In this document: piece by piece, positions 53,246 through 62,090 of the stretch
Layout of the letters: every line of letters starts with the position of its first letter
Numbering within the stretch: the stretch's first letter is position 1
Assembly: GCF_011927835.1 (NCBI RefSeq)
Contig: NZ_JAATJH010000008.1
Span: 62,001 to 126,000, forward strand
From: Neolewinella antarctica
GTDB lineage: Bacteria; Bacteroidota; Bacteroidia; Chitinophagales; Saprospiraceae
Direction: 5' to 3'
DNA length: 64,000 nt
The notes under the pieces: model-generated
Database searches by the model: none
What the model was told of the DNA's origin: nothing
What the model saw: the letters and a program-made list of their open reading frames with translations, nothing else
Program-made: the position numbers and the translations under genes

Positions 53246-53917
53246 ATGCTGAAGTACCTTCTCCCCACCCTCCTCTTTTTCGCCTGCCAGGTCGACCGCG
53301 ACCGCCCCGTTTTGCAGCAGTCTTTTCGCATGGAAGCGCCCCTTCCACCCGCGCCCGTCTACGATTACGATACGACGCAGTGGACGGAGATGACCGACCT
53401 CGACCCGACCATCCTGCTCGACCTGCGCTACGCGACGGAAAATAACTTTATGAAACAGCAAGTTTACGACTGTGGCCGCTGCTTTTACCGCAAGGAGGTA
53501 GCTCGGGCGCTGGCGCGGGTGCAGGGTACATTAAAAGCGCAGGGGTTGGGCCTGAAAATGTACGACTGCTACCGACCGGCCCCTTACCAGCAACGGTTGT
53601 GGGACATCCTCCCCGACGCCCGCTACGTCGCCCGACCCAGCCGCGGTAGCCTCCACAGCCGGGGCGCGGCGGCCGACCTGACGATCGTCACGCTGGCTAC
53701 CGGGGAAGAACTGGACATGGGGACGACCTATGACTTTTTTGGTGAAGCGGCTTACACCACCACCACCGATCTACCGGCGGACGTGCTCGCTAACCGGGCG
53801 CTTTTTCAGGCGGCCATGCGGGCGGAAGGGTTCGGGACGATTCGGACGGAGTGGTGGCACTTTAATTTTTTGGGGGCTCGGTTGGGGTTGGCGGACTGGG
53901 TTTGGTCGTGTGAGTAA
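53246..53917 (+). CDS. D-alanyl-D-alanine dipeptidase (VanX/DdpX family, M15D)
   Basis: A 223-aa exported zinc dipeptidase that splits D-Ala-D-Ala. The start is the ATG at 53246; a TACCTTCG box lies just before it. A short lipoprotein-like signal (L-L-P-T-L-L-F-F-A-C) opens it. The zinc site fits S-L-H-S-R-G-A-A-A-D (H and D) and E-W-W-H-F (catalytic E and H). Family text D-L-R-Y-A-T-E-N-N-F and Y-D-C-Y-R-P agrees. The role is murein recycling or peptide use rather than resistance, as no van ligase is seen. The 3' end is tandemly duplicated downstream (53838-54445). Confidence 0.92.
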   Translation: MLKYLLPTLLFFACQVDRDRPVLQQSFRMEAPLPPAPVYDYDTTQWTEMTDLDPTILLDLRYATENNFMKQQVYDCGRCFYRKEVARALARVQGTLKAQGLGLKMYDCYRPAPYQQRLWDILPDARYVARPSRGSLHSRGAAADLTIVTLATGEELDMGTTYDFFGEAAYTTTTDLPADVLANRALFQAAMRAEGFGTIRTEWWHFNFLGARLGLADWVWSCE

Positions 53918-53930
53918 TTCGCTCAGCGAT

Positions 53931-54127
53931 AGGTCGCGGGCCTCTGGCCCGAATGTCTGTGCGGTAGCTTCGTTTGGCTGCCGCCGTTCCATTCGGGCCG
54001 GACCGACGCAGTTAGCAGCGTAGCTAACCCCTCGACCTAGTTGTAGTGTGGCGGCGTGATTTAGCTACCGCCGTTTCCCGATCCCGATAGCTATCGGGAT
54101 CGGGATCGGGTTGGAGGCCCTCGACCT
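53931..54127. repeat. 197-bp palindromic element, copy 1
   Basis: Ends AGGTCGCGGGCCTC and GAGGCCCTCGACCT are inverted repeats with one mismatch. Inside are arms GGCCCGAATG/CATTCGGGCC around GCGGTAGCT/AGCTGCCGC-like arms, and a perfect 28-bp palindrome built on CCCGATCCCGATAG (54077-54104). It has no coding capacity and could fold as RNA into a multi-stem structure. Confidence 0.75.
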
Positions 54128-54249
54128 AGTGTCGGGTGGCGGCGTAATTTTTGGGACCATTCGAACGGAGTGGCAATATTTTAATTTTTTGGGGCGCGGT
54201 TCGAGTTGGCGGATTGGGTTTGGGCGTGTGGGTAATTCGCTTAGAGAAT

Positions 54250-54446
54250 AGGTCGAGGGCCTCTGGCCCGAATGTCTGTGCGGTAGCTTCGTTTAGCTAC
54301 CGCCGTTCCATTCGGGCCGGACCGACGCAGTCAGCAGCGTAGCTAACCCCTCGACCTATTTGTAGTGTGGCGGCGTGATTTAGCCGCCGCCATTTCCCGA
54401 TCCCGATAGCTATCGGGATCGGGATCGGGCTGCAAGCCCTCAACCT
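54250..54446. repeat. 197-bp palindromic element, copy 2 (overlaps a gene end)
   Basis: Same length and layout as copy 1, with an inner perfect hairpin GCGGTAGCT-TCGTTT-AGCTACCGC and the CCCGATCCCGATAG palindrome at 54396-54423. Its right end (AAGCCCTCAACCT) is diverged and contains the stop codon (54440-54442) of the TPR membrane gene read from the other strand. Confidence 0.75.
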
Positions 54447-56467
54447 TTGCCCCCCCTTTCTGCAGCAATGCTCGGTCGAATTTGCTGCGCCCGCTGAAAT
54501 TGTGCCTGCCCTTCCGCCCGCCGCCCGGCGTTATATAATGCCATCCCGTAATTCCACACCGCGTCCGCATCGTTCGGTCGAACGGCTACGGCCCGCTCGA
54601 AGTAGCCGACGGCTTCGTCCGTTTTTCCGGACACGCCGGACGCTACGCCCAGTAGGCGCAACAGCTCGTAGTCCAGCGGCCGCAAGGCCTCGGCGCGGCG
54701 CAGGTAAGTAAACGCCCCCGCGACGTCACCGCGGTCTTCGCCAGCCGTTCGGCCAGCGGTGATTAAGGCGGTGAACAGATTATCGAGGGCTGGCTGGTAG
54801 TTGGGGCTTAGTACGAGGGCGGCATCGTAATCGGTGATGGCGGCGTCGTAGTTTTCCTGCAGTAACCGGGCGTTGCCCCGGAGTAAAAAAGCGTTGCGGT
54901 AGGTGGGGTGGATTTCGAGGGCGCGGTCGAGGTCGGCGATGGCGTCGGTAAGTAGCTGCAGCTGGGCGGGGCGGGCGTCTGTGGGGAACGATTGGTATTT
55001 ATCCACCCGGGCACCGCCGGCGGCGTTGCGGAGTTTGGCGGAGTTGGGTTGCTTCTCAACGTCGGTGGTGAACAGCACGTAATTATCCTTCCAGTCGGGG
55101 TTACGGAGAATGGTCAGGACGGAAAAGACGGTGATGATGGCCACGCCGAGGTACAGCGCGGGCCGGCCGATCTTTTTGGACAGCGCAAATAGCAAATAGC
55201 CAACCACCAGCGCCCAGCCGAGGCTCGGGAAAAAGAGAAAGCGCTCCGAAAGCAGCGTCCCCACCGGAAAGAGAATGTTGCTGGCCACCGAAATGCCCGC
55301 CAGGTAGATGATGATCCCAAGTGCGGCGAGCCGGTACGTCTTGAGTTTCAACACCGCAAAGACGCCTAAACCAACGTGCGAAATTAGTCCGGCCCACGGG
55401 CCAACGTCCGACCAGCGCCGCAACGGAATGGCCGTCGGGTAGTAATCGTGCACGAGGTTGACGGGCAGGAAAATCAGCCCCAGGTAGTTAAGTAAAGTCG
55501 AAAACCCGGTCGCCACGCGGACGGAGCCGGGGACTTCGCGCCACACCTGGCCCGTCCACTCCACGAACGGATTGTTCATCAGTTCCAGATTCGGTTGGTC
55601 ACCTGCCTCGGGCAAAATGGCACTGCGGATAGCGACGTAAGCCAGCGCCGCGATGAGAGCTGGCACGTAATATTTCAACTTAGCCCAGGGAAGCGCTCGG
55701 TCCGGTGCGGCCCGGCTATCGTCCGCTTTCGGCAAGGCCAGCACGACTACCGGAATAACGGCGAGGAACGTAAAAGCCGTCTCTTTAGCCAAACAGGCCA
55801 GACCAAGCAACCCGGCACCCGCGACCGCGCCCAACCAGCGCTCGTCCCACGCCGCCCGCCAGACGGTCCAGGTAGCGGCGACGGCGAAAAACAGGGCCAT
55901 AATCTCGTCGCGGCCCTTGATGTTAGCGACGGCTTCGGTGTGGATGGGGTGCGCCGCAAAGAGGCCGGTAATCAACAGCGGTAGCCACCAAGCGTAGCCG
56001 CGATTTTTGAGTAGGTCAGTGAGAAAGTAGACCAGTAACACCAGCAGACCGCCGTACCAGACGACGTTAAAAAAGTGCCCGATAAAAGGGCCCTCACTAA
56101 TGGATTGCTCAACGGCAAACAGCACCAACGTCAGGGGCCGGTAGCGGCCGCCGGCAACGAGGTTGGCTTTGGATTCATCCTCGAAAAACCCGTAGAAAGT
56201 ATCGTGGGTAAAAATATCGCCGATGCCCGCCCACCCCCGCTGCACGAGTGCGTTATCGGTGATGACGATAGCGTCGTCGACGGCAAAATCGTGGCCGAGC
56301 GTATTGCCGTAGAGAAGGAAGGAGAAAAGAAAAAAGAATAGGGCCTGGTAGTGCACTGATTGATACCAAGGCTTAGTGCTGACCGGGCCAATTTTATTTT
56401 TTGGCTCGGAAGCAGGTGCCGGGTTTGCGGCAGCGGAGCGGGATTTTTGGGGCGACTTACGGGCCAT
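54440..56467 (-). CDS. Multi-pass membrane protein with C-terminal TPR repeats (TMTC-like)
   Basis: A 675-aa protein, started at the ATG at 56467 (M-A-R-K-S-P-Q-K-S-R). The N-terminal 420 residues hold some ten membrane helices with loop motifs of the TMTC/PMT-like glycosyltransferase-C type (A-V-D-D-A-I-V-I-T-D-N near the start, A-A-H-P-I-H-T-E-A-V-A-N-I-K-G-R-D-E). The C-terminal 200 residues are tetratricopeptide repeats. TMTC proteins O-mannosylate others in animals; a lipid-linked sugar transfer role here is inference. An exact 16-bp motif lies at 55815-55830. A much longer reading frame upstream is antisense to surE and rejected. Its stop codon lies in the end of the 197-bp element. Confidence 0.82.
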   Translation of the reverse strand: MARKSPQKSRSAAANPAPASEPKNKIGPVSTKPWYQSVHYQALFFFLFSFLLYGNTLGHDFAVDDAIVITDNALVQRGWAGIGDIFTHDTFYGFFEDESKANLVAGGRYRPLTLVLFAVEQSISEGPFIGHFFNVVWYGGLLVLLVYFLTDLLKNRGYAWWLPLLITGLFAAHPIHTEAVANIKGRDEIMALFFAVAATWTVWRAAWDERWLGAVAGAGLLGLACLAKETAFTFLAVIPVVVLALPKADDSRAAPDRALPWAKLKYYVPALIAALAYVAIRSAILPEAGDQPNLELMNNPFVEWTGQVWREVPGSVRVATGFSTLLNYLGLIFLPVNLVHDYYPTAIPLRRWSDVGPWAGLISHVGLGVFAVLKLKTYRLAALGIIIYLAGISVASNILFPVGTLLSERFLFFPSLGWALVVGYLLFALSKKIGRPALYLGVAIITVFSVLTILRNPDWKDNYVLFTTDVEKQPNSAKLRNAAGGARVDKYQSFPTDARPAQLQLLTDAIADLDRALEIHPTYRNAFLLRGNARLLQENYDAAITDYDAALVLSPNYQPALDNLFTALITAGRTAGEDRGDVAGAFTYLRRAEALRPLDYELLRLLGVASGVSGKTDEAVGYFERAVAVRPNDADAVWNYGMALYNAGRRAEGQAQFQRAQQIRPSIAAERGGKG

Positions 56468-56548
56468 GACGCGAAGATAGCTTTCCGGGGCAGGAACCGT
56501 CCGTGCTCGGTTTACGTTAGGCTTGCTTACCCCAAAACTCTCCAGCCC

Positions 56549-57385
56549 ATGCCCCTGATTCTCATTACCAACGACGACGGCATCACCGCCGGCGGCATCC
56601 GCGAACTCGTGTCCATCGCCCTTAAATACGGCGAAGTTCTCGTGGTGGCGCCCGACAGCCCGCAATCCGCGCAGGGGCACGCAATCACGATCGAGTCGCC
56701 CCTGTTCGTACGGGAGTCGAGCGTTTTCGGTGAGGGCGTGAAGGCGTACGAATGCAGTGGCACGCCCGTGGATTGCGTAAAAATTGCCAAAAGCGTCTTG
56801 CTCGACGGGCGGGTGCCCGACATCTGCGTCTCCGGCATCAACCACGGTAGCAACGCGGCGGTGAATATTCTTTATTCCGGGACGATGTCGGCGGCCATGG
56901 AGGCCAGCCTGGAGGGCGTACCCAGCGTCGGGTTCAGCTTCCTCGATTACCGCGCGGACGCCGACTTTTCGGTCTGCCGCCCCTACGTCGAGCGCATCAT
57001 CGAGCACGTGCTGGAGAACGGCATGGAAGAAGGTAATCTGTACAACGTCAACATCCCGAACCTGCCCGCGGAGCAGATCAAGGGCATCAAGATCTGCCGC
57101 CAGGCCGACGCGCGCTGGGTGGAAGAATACCGCGCCGGGGAAGACCCGCGGGGTCGGCCTTACTACTGGCTGTCGGGCAACTTCGTCAACAACGACGAAC
57201 GGGAGGATGCGGACGCTAATGCGCTGCAGGCCGGGTACGTCAGTCTGGTACCGAGCCAGCACGACCTGACTAATTACGCCAGTTTGGCACGGCTGCAGGG
57301 GATGGAGGGGGAGTTTGCTACTGCGGGTGGTGGCACCATCGCAAATACTGGCGTTGCGGGGAAGCAGCGGTTGGAGCAGTTTTGA
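56549..57385 (+). CDS. surE: 5'/3'-nucleotidase SurE
   Basis: SurE removes phosphate from nucleoside monophosphates and helps survival in stationary phase. The 278-aa protein, started at the ATG at 56549, opens with I-L-I-T-N-D-D-G-I (metal-binding D-D), then A-P-D-S-P-Q-S-A-Q-G-H, C-S-G-T-P-V-D-C-V-K and S-G-I-N-H-G-S-N, all signatures of the family. It is divergent from the TPR membrane gene, whose start is 82 bp away. Confidence 0.95.
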   Translation: MPLILITNDDGITAGGIRELVSIALKYGEVLVVAPDSPQSAQGHAITIESPLFVRESSVFGEGVKAYECSGTPVDCVKIAKSVLLDGRVPDICVSGINHGSNAAVNILYSGTMSAAMEASLEGVPSVGFSFLDYRADADFSVCRPYVERIIEHVLENGMEEGNLYNVNIPNLPAEQIKGIKICRQADARWVEEYRAGEDPRGRPYYWLSGNFVNNDEREDADANALQAGYVSLVPSQHDLTNYASLARLQGMEGEFATAGGGTIANTGVAGKQRLEQF

Positions 57386-57629
57386 GGGGTAGATCTCTTC
57401 CCCCATTTATTTTGAGTTCTTTTCACTTTAAAAAACGCGTCTTCAGAAGAGTAGAAAATTTACGGAATCAGGCCATATGATTTGATTAATAAATCATCGT
57501 TCCGTTATCAGCTCGGCCTTATTTCTCCTGCATAATTACCCCTTTGTTGGAAAGCACCGGGAGGGAAACAGCACCATAACCAATATCTGTATTGACCTTG
57601 CTGAAATTATTAGATATCGATCTTAGATC

Positions 57630-57680
57630 AGCCCTGGAGGGGCGTCTCTCGTAGCGTGGGGTGCAGCTCCACGTTTTCGT
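57630..57680. repeat. REP-like GC hairpin in a gene-free stretch
   Basis: Within the 376-bp gap 57386-57761, GCCCTGGAGGGGC and CGTGGGGTGCAGCTCCACG form two short hairpins, the second followed by TTTTC. It resembles repetitive intergenic palindromes known in many bacteria. Nothing else is recognised in this gap. Confidence 0.4.
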
Positions 57681-57761
57681 TATTTAAAATCAGTAATTTC
57701 TAAACCAAAGAAAAACAACCCGCACCCAAACGTATATTTACGCCTCCACCCACCCCACCCC

Positions 57762-58127
57762 ATGAAACGCACCTGCCCCGAATGCGGCGACGAATACACC
57801 GGCCGCTCCGACAAAAAGTTTTGTTCGAGCCCCTGCCGCGCCGCGTTTCACAACCGGAAGAACGCCGAGGACAACACCTTCCAGCGCAGCGTGAACAACA
57901 TCTTACGCCACAATCGGAACGTGCTGGCGGAGCTGAACCCCGACGGGAAATCCAACGTGCGTAAAGACCGACTGATCGACCGGGGCTTCAAATTCCGCTA
58001 CTTCACTAACCAATACCGGACGCGCAACAACAAGCTTTACCATTTTTGCTACGACTACGGCTACCGGGTGGAGGATGACGACAGCGAGTGGGTGTTTTTA
58101 ATCAAGCGGCAGGAATACGTGGAGTAA
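57762..58127 (+). CDS. Zinc-ribbon protein, unknown
   Basis: A 121-aa protein. The first 30 residues form a zinc ribbon, C-P-E-C-G-D-E-Y-T-G-R-S-D-K-K-F-C-S-S-P-C-R-A-A-F-H, with two cysteine pairs. The rest is basic and helical, ending with C-Y-D-Y-G-Y-R-V-E-D-D-D-S-E-W. Probable nucleic-acid binding; no family name recognised. A TATATTTACG box lies upstream. Confidence 0.65.
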   Translation: MKRTCPECGDEYTGRSDKKFCSSPCRAAFHNRKNAEDNTFQRSVNNILRHNRNVLAELNPDGKSNVRKDRLIDRGFKFRYFTNQYRTRNNKLYHFCYDYGYRVEDDDSEWVFLIKRQEYVE

Positions 58128-58205
58128 ACGCACGTTAAGTTTTTGGGCCACGAAGGCACAGAAACACAAAACAAACCCCCAGACGGCTAAACCGCGCTTC
58201 CCCGC

Positions 58206-58511
58206 ATGATTTCCAGATACGATCATCTTCTCGTCGGCCTGCTCGCCGCGTTCGTCGTCGCTACGCTTGGCTTTGCCGTGAGTACGCAGGCGGTTGAGTT
58301 TGCCAACCAGCTCTTCGACCTGACGATGGATTTTCGGCAACGCTCCCTGGCCCTGATCGGGATTTGCCTCAACGTGCTGCCGCTGAATTATTTCCAGGCG
58401 CGCTACTGGAACAAGAGCCTGCGGGGCCTGGTGATCGGGACGTTCCTGCTCGCCATGGCCTGGTTTTTTAATTACGGCCAGGATTTATTAGATGGCTCGG
58501 CCGGCTACTAA
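58206..58511 (+). CDS. Three-helix membrane protein, unknown
   Basis: A 101-aa protein with about three membrane segments (L-L-V-G-L-L-A-A-F-V-V-A; L-A-L-I-G-I-C-L-N-V-L-P-L; L-V-I-G-T-F-L-L-A-M-A-W-F-F). Close to the next gene (80 bp); a half copy of the CACAAAA-type hairpin lies upstream. Unknown function. Confidence 0.6.
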   Translation: MISRYDHLLVGLLAAFVVATLGFAVSTQAVEFANQLFDLTMDFRQRSLALIGICLNVLPLNYFQARYWNKSLRGLVIGTFLLAMAWFFNYGQDLLDGSAGY

Positions 58512-58591
58512 CTATTTCACCGCCCGCAAGCCGAGTAGCCACCGTTTGGCAGTAAAGCATTCGCTCCACCAAGTCACCAATTTCCCCACCA

Positions 58592-59275
58592 TTGTCCACC
58601 CCCATTCCCACTTACCGCCGCTGGCTGAGCCACCTGACCGAGCAAGTCCTGGAGACGGCTTCTTCGGAATACAATAAATTTTTGCAGGTCAGCCTCGTCG
58701 GTGGGCGGCTACAACTGGTGGCCGAGGATGCCATCTACAGTTTCGGGGACTACTACATGAATTTCCGAAAGACTTTCGAGCGGATCGAGTTCGACCTGCT
58801 CCCGGAGCGGGCTTCGGTGCTGGTCCTGGGGCTCGGCCTGGGTAGCATTCCGGAATTGCTGGAAAAGCACCAGTACCTGACCTACGACTACGTGGCCGTA
58901 GAGATCGACCCCGTGATCATCGAGTTGGCCGCCGACTACAGTTTGCCGGCCCTGGATTCTCCCGTGGAAGTCGTGCAGGCGGACGCGTTTGCCTTCCTAC
59001 AAATCGACGTGCGGACCTTCGATCTGGTCTGCGTGGACGTATTTCAGGACGCGACCGTCCCGGCACACATCCTCACCGACGACTTCCTGCACCTCCTGCG
59101 GGAGAGCCTGAACCCCGGCGGCTTACTGATTTATAATCGGCTGGCGGACACCCCGGCGCACCGGGAAGAAGCCCGATTGTTCTACGATGGGCCCTTCAAG
59201 TCGGTCTTCCCCGATGCCACGGTGGTGGACACGGGCGGGAATCTCATGCTGGTCAGCGAAAGCCGATTTGTTTGA
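58592..59275 (+). CDS. Spermidine-synthase-like methyltransferase-fold protein
   Basis: A 227-aa Rossmann-fold protein started at TTG at 58592; no in-frame ATG lies near. The SAM-binding core is V-L-V-L-G-L-G-L-G-S-I-P, followed by V-A-V-E-I-D-P, Q-A-D-A-F-A-F and V-C-V-D-V-F-Q-D, the pattern of spermidine synthases and related methyltransferases. The polyamine-specific residues are not clear, so a general transferase role is safer. Confidence 0.72.
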   Translation: MSTPIPTYRRWLSHLTEQVLETASSEYNKFLQVSLVGGRLQLVAEDAIYSFGDYYMNFRKTFERIEFDLLPERASVLVLGLGLGSIPELLEKHQYLTYDYVAVEIDPVIIELAADYSLPALDSPVEVVQADAFAFLQIDVRTFDLVCVDVFQDATVPAHILTDDFLHLLRESLNPGGLLIYNRLADTPAHREEARLFYDGPFKSVFPDATVVDTGGNLMLVSESRFV

Positions 59276-59424
59276 GCAACTTTTTGCGGATCCACTTTCC
59301 TTTAGCTTGAGATTCTAGTTTTGTCGGGTGCTAAAATATTAGATAATCTCTCCACAATCGACCACATTCCGGTTTTAACTTAGCCGCTTCTACGTTTGCT
59401 ACACCATTGTTCCCTTTACTAAAT

Positions 59425-60090
59425 ATGCCCCGCCCCACCCTAAGCTCTCGCCTGACCTACGCCCGCCGTCGCCAACCCGCGCGCCAAGCTTTTTTGCGGG
59501 AGATATGGCAAAAACCCCGCTCCCTCCGCTGGGCGTCCGAAGTCCTTTTCGCCGGGCTGGATTTGTGCTACGTGACCGATCTTTACGAGGCCGCCGCAAC
59601 TTTCTTTGCGCCCGCCGCCCGCCCGCTCAGCACCCGCGAACGCGCCCTCCTCTACCCCTATTTTGGCGATACGCTCCCCTGGGACCTGATCCTAATTGAC
59701 GAACGCGCCTGGGCCGGGCCGCGCTTCGGTCGCTTTTGCTACGTCAGCTTTCACACGATCAACAGCTGGGGGCCGATGGGGGACCACACGCTCGTTCACG
59801 AGGTCGTCCACGTTTGGCAGTACACGCACCGCGGGGCAGCCTACATTCCCCGCGCGCTCTACGCACAGACGACCGAGTTGGGATACAATTATGGCGGCCT
59901 GACCCCACTCCGGAACGGTCTTAGGTTAGAAGATTTCAACTACGAGCAGCAGGCCGACATTATCGAGGATGCCTTCCGGCTGGCGAATGGCTACCAGGCG
60001 CAGTGGGTGCCGGGTCGCGGGGCGGAAATCTTGCCATTTTACCAACCCTACCTCGCCGAGGTTCGCGCCGCTACCTTTACGCCATGCTGA
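59425..60090 (+). CDS. Gluzincin-like protein with HExxH motif
   Basis: A 221-aa protein started at the ATG at 59425. H-E-V-V-H-V-W-Q-Y is an HExxH metallopeptidase motif; the region around it (D-H-T-L-V-H-E-V-V-H-V-W) resembles DUF4157-type proteins. A glutamate downstream (T-T-E-L-G-Y or F-N-Y-E-Q-Q-A-D) may be the third ligand. No signal peptide. It overlaps the glycosyltransferase start by 7 bp, so the two are coupled. Confidence 0.6.
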   Translation: MPRPTLSSRLTYARRRQPARQAFLREIWQKPRSLRWASEVLFAGLDLCYVTDLYEAAATFFAPAARPLSTRERALLYPYFGDTLPWDLILIDERAWAGPRFGRFCYVSFHTINSWGPMGDHTLVHEVVHVWQYTHRGAAYIPRALYAQTTELGYNYGGLTPLRNGLRLEDFNYEQQADIIEDAFRLANGYQAQWVPGRGAEILPFYQPYLAEVRAATFTPC

Positions 60091-60968
60091 GCATCTGCGT
60101 TCCGAGCTACGAATACGACGTCGCGCCACTCGTCCTAAACTTGCGGACGCAGATGGCCCGGCTCGACGTGCCGTGCGAACTGTTGGTGTACGATGATGCG
60201 AGCCCGCGGGTGCCGGGTTGGTGGGAAGAAAGAGCAAAGCTGACGGGGCCGGGGATCGAGTTGAAACGCCTCCCCCAAAATCTCGGCCGCGCCGCCATCC
60301 GTAACCGACTCGTCCGTGATGCCCGGTATCCCAACGTGCTACTCCTGGACGCCGACGGATGGCCGGGCGATCATTTCCTCCAGAACTACCTCCGGGCCGT
60401 ACGTGACCACCGGACGGCGCAAAACCTACTCCTAATCGGCGGCCGCACCTACGCCCCCAGCCCCCCCGCCGACCCGGATTTGCACCTGCACTGGTGGTAC
60501 GGCCACCGGCGGGAAAGCACCGGCCACGCCCACCGGCGTGACCCCTTTGCCGGATTTCAATCCAACAACTTCCTCGCCTCCCGTCAACTTCTTTTGGACC
60601 ACTCCTTCCCCGAAACCGCCGTCGGCTACGGCCACGAAGACACCCTCTGGGGCCAGCAACTCCGCGACCAGGACATCACGCTGGCCCGCATCGACAATCC
60701 GGTAATCCACCTCGGTCTCGAACCCGCCAATACTTTCCTGAGCAAACAGCACCAGGCGATCGATAATTTAGTCCGACTGCGGGTAGCTCACCCGTTTCTC
60801 ACCACCAGCTTAACCCGGCTTACCGACCGCGCGCCCTTCGCGCCATTTCTCGCCCGACTGTTACCGGAGCGCTGGCTCGTGCGGTACCTGACGGGGCGGC
60901 CCCGACCGAATCTGCGGGCACTGGATATCCTAAAGCTTAGTTGGTATAACAGTGGACGCCCTGCGTGA
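60084..60968 (+). CDS. Glycosyltransferase family 2
   Basis: A 294-aa glycosyltransferase. GT-A features are the start L-S-I-C-V-P-S-Y-E-Y, nucleotide-binding V-Y-D-D-A-S, and D-A-D-G-W as the DxD-type motif, then G-Y-G-H-E-D-T-L-W-G as the acceptor-site region. It transfers a sugar from a nucleotide donor; the acceptor is unknown. Translationally coupled to the metallopeptidase-like gene before it. Confidence 0.85.
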   Translation: MLSICVPSYEYDVAPLVLNLRTQMARLDVPCELLVYDDASPRVPGWWEERAKLTGPGIELKRLPQNLGRAAIRNRLVRDARYPNVLLLDADGWPGDHFLQNYLRAVRDHRTAQNLLLIGGRTYAPSPPADPDLHLHWWYGHRRESTGHAHRRDPFAGFQSNNFLASRQLLLDHSFPETAVGYGHEDTLWGQQLRDQDITLARIDNPVIHLGLEPANTFLSKQHQAIDNLVRLRVAHPFLTTSLTRLTDRAPFAPFLARLLPERWLVRYLTGRPRPNLRALDILKLSWYNSGRPA

Positions 60969-61098
60969 GTGCGGGCGCGGCAACCACGAAGCGTAAGAAA
61001 AATATCGGTTTGTCTTGCGCGCGGGATGGTTAGCACACGCCATTAGCGCAGCTAGTTAAACCGGTAAGCGCGCGAAGAACGTCGTTGAATCACCCTCG

Positions 61099-62052
61099 TT
61101 ACCGCCGCCACAAACTGTCCAGGAACCACTCTTTTTCGTCCTCGAAGTTCTTTACGAAATGAAACCCAGAGTCCTCCGCTAACTGTTTGATTTCGCTCCG
61201 GCTGTATTTCTGACTAATTTCTACCCCGATGGCTTCGAAGGGCTCGAACTCGATTGTCTCTTCCAGGTCGGCAATCTTTACGGTTTGCCGGCCCTGCGCG
61301 ACGATGAAACTACGCGCGGCGCCACTTATCGGGTCGTAAGTTTCCCAGTGTTGCCAGTTCTTGAGGTCGAAGTCCGCCCCCAGTTCCCGGTTGATGCGGG
61401 CCAATAGGTTTAGGTTAAAGGCGGCCGTGTGACCGGTCTGATCATTATAGGCGGCCAGAACCTTGGCGGGCGATTTTTTGAGATCGAATCCCGTCAGCAG
61501 GAGATCGCCCGGGCGCATAAATTTTCCCACCCGCTGCAAGAAGACGGCAGCGTCTTCGGGAGAGAAGTTGCCTACGTTAGCCCCCGGAAAAAGCACCAGG
61601 CGACGTCTTCCGGACCGCCCCGAGCCAATGCGGTCAAGGGCGGCGAAGTAGTCACCCTGAACGGGCAAAAAGGGCAGCAGCGGCCAGCGGCGAGTGATCA
61701 GGTCCCCCAGAATATCAATGGCGTGGGCGCTGATGTCGATCGGGCGATAGGCAAACTCCGCCCGTGCGGCGATGAAGTGCTCGATGAGGTGCTGGGTCTT
61801 GGAGCCGTCGCCGGCCCCCAGCTCGATCAGGTCGAAAGGTTGGCCTTCCAGCAGGGCGTGCAGCTCGGGCGCGCACTTTTGGAAGATCTCGCGCTCGCAA
61901 TCCGTCAGGTAATATTCCGGCATGGCCATGATTTCCCGAAAAAGCTCGTCGCCCCTTTCGTCGTAGAACCACTTGCTGGAAAGCTGCTTCGGCCGGGCGC
62001 GCAGTCCGGATATGATCTCTTTGGCGAAAATGGGTTGTTCCAGGTTACTCAT
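61099..62052 (-). CDS. egtD: L-histidine N-alpha-methyltransferase EgtD
   Basis: EgtD trimethylates histidine to hercynine, the first step of ergothioneine synthesis. The 317-aa protein has the SAM motif D-L-I-E-L-G-A-G-D-G-S-K-T and other family text (S-S-K-W-F-Y-D-E-R-G-D-E-L-F, P-E-Y-Y-L-T-D-C-E-R-E-I). It follows egtB by 38 bp on the same strand. Confidence 0.95.
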   Translation of the reverse strand: MSNLEQPIFAKEIISGLRARPKQLSSKWFYDERGDELFREIMAMPEYYLTDCEREIFQKCAPELHALLEGQPFDLIELGAGDGSKTQHLIEHFIAARAEFAYRPIDISAHAIDILGDLITRRWPLLPFLPVQGDYFAALDRIGSGRSGRRRLVLFPGANVGNFSPEDAAVFLQRVGKFMRPGDLLLTGFDLKKSPAKVLAAYNDQTGHTAAFNLNLLARINRELGADFDLKNWQHWETYDPISGAARSFIVAQGRQTVKIADLEETIEFEPFEAIGVEISQKYSRSEIKQLAEDSGFHFVKNFEDEKEWFLDSLWRR

Positions 62053-62090
62053 CAGGTTATTTTTCGGTCAGCGGGCTAGTGGGGTCAAAT

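Larger units (their letters stand above)
53838..54446 (+). repeat. 319-bp tandem duplication carrying the dipeptidase 3' end and a 197-bp palindromic element
   Basis: The segment from about 53838 recurs 319 bp later. Copy 1 holds the true end of the dipeptidase gene; copy 2 (from about 54157) repeats it in degraded form: G-T-I-R-T-E-W-Q-Y-F-N-F-L-G, with the catalytic W-H replaced by Q-Y, then a stop at 54250. Each copy also carries a 197-bp palindromic element. The second copy is clearly the decayed one. Confidence 0.85.

Noticed and set aside
56468..57406. N-terminal extension of the TPR membrane gene frame across surE
   Set aside because: It is antisense to surE, a clear gene, and lacks family character; the ATG at 56467 opens the true protein.
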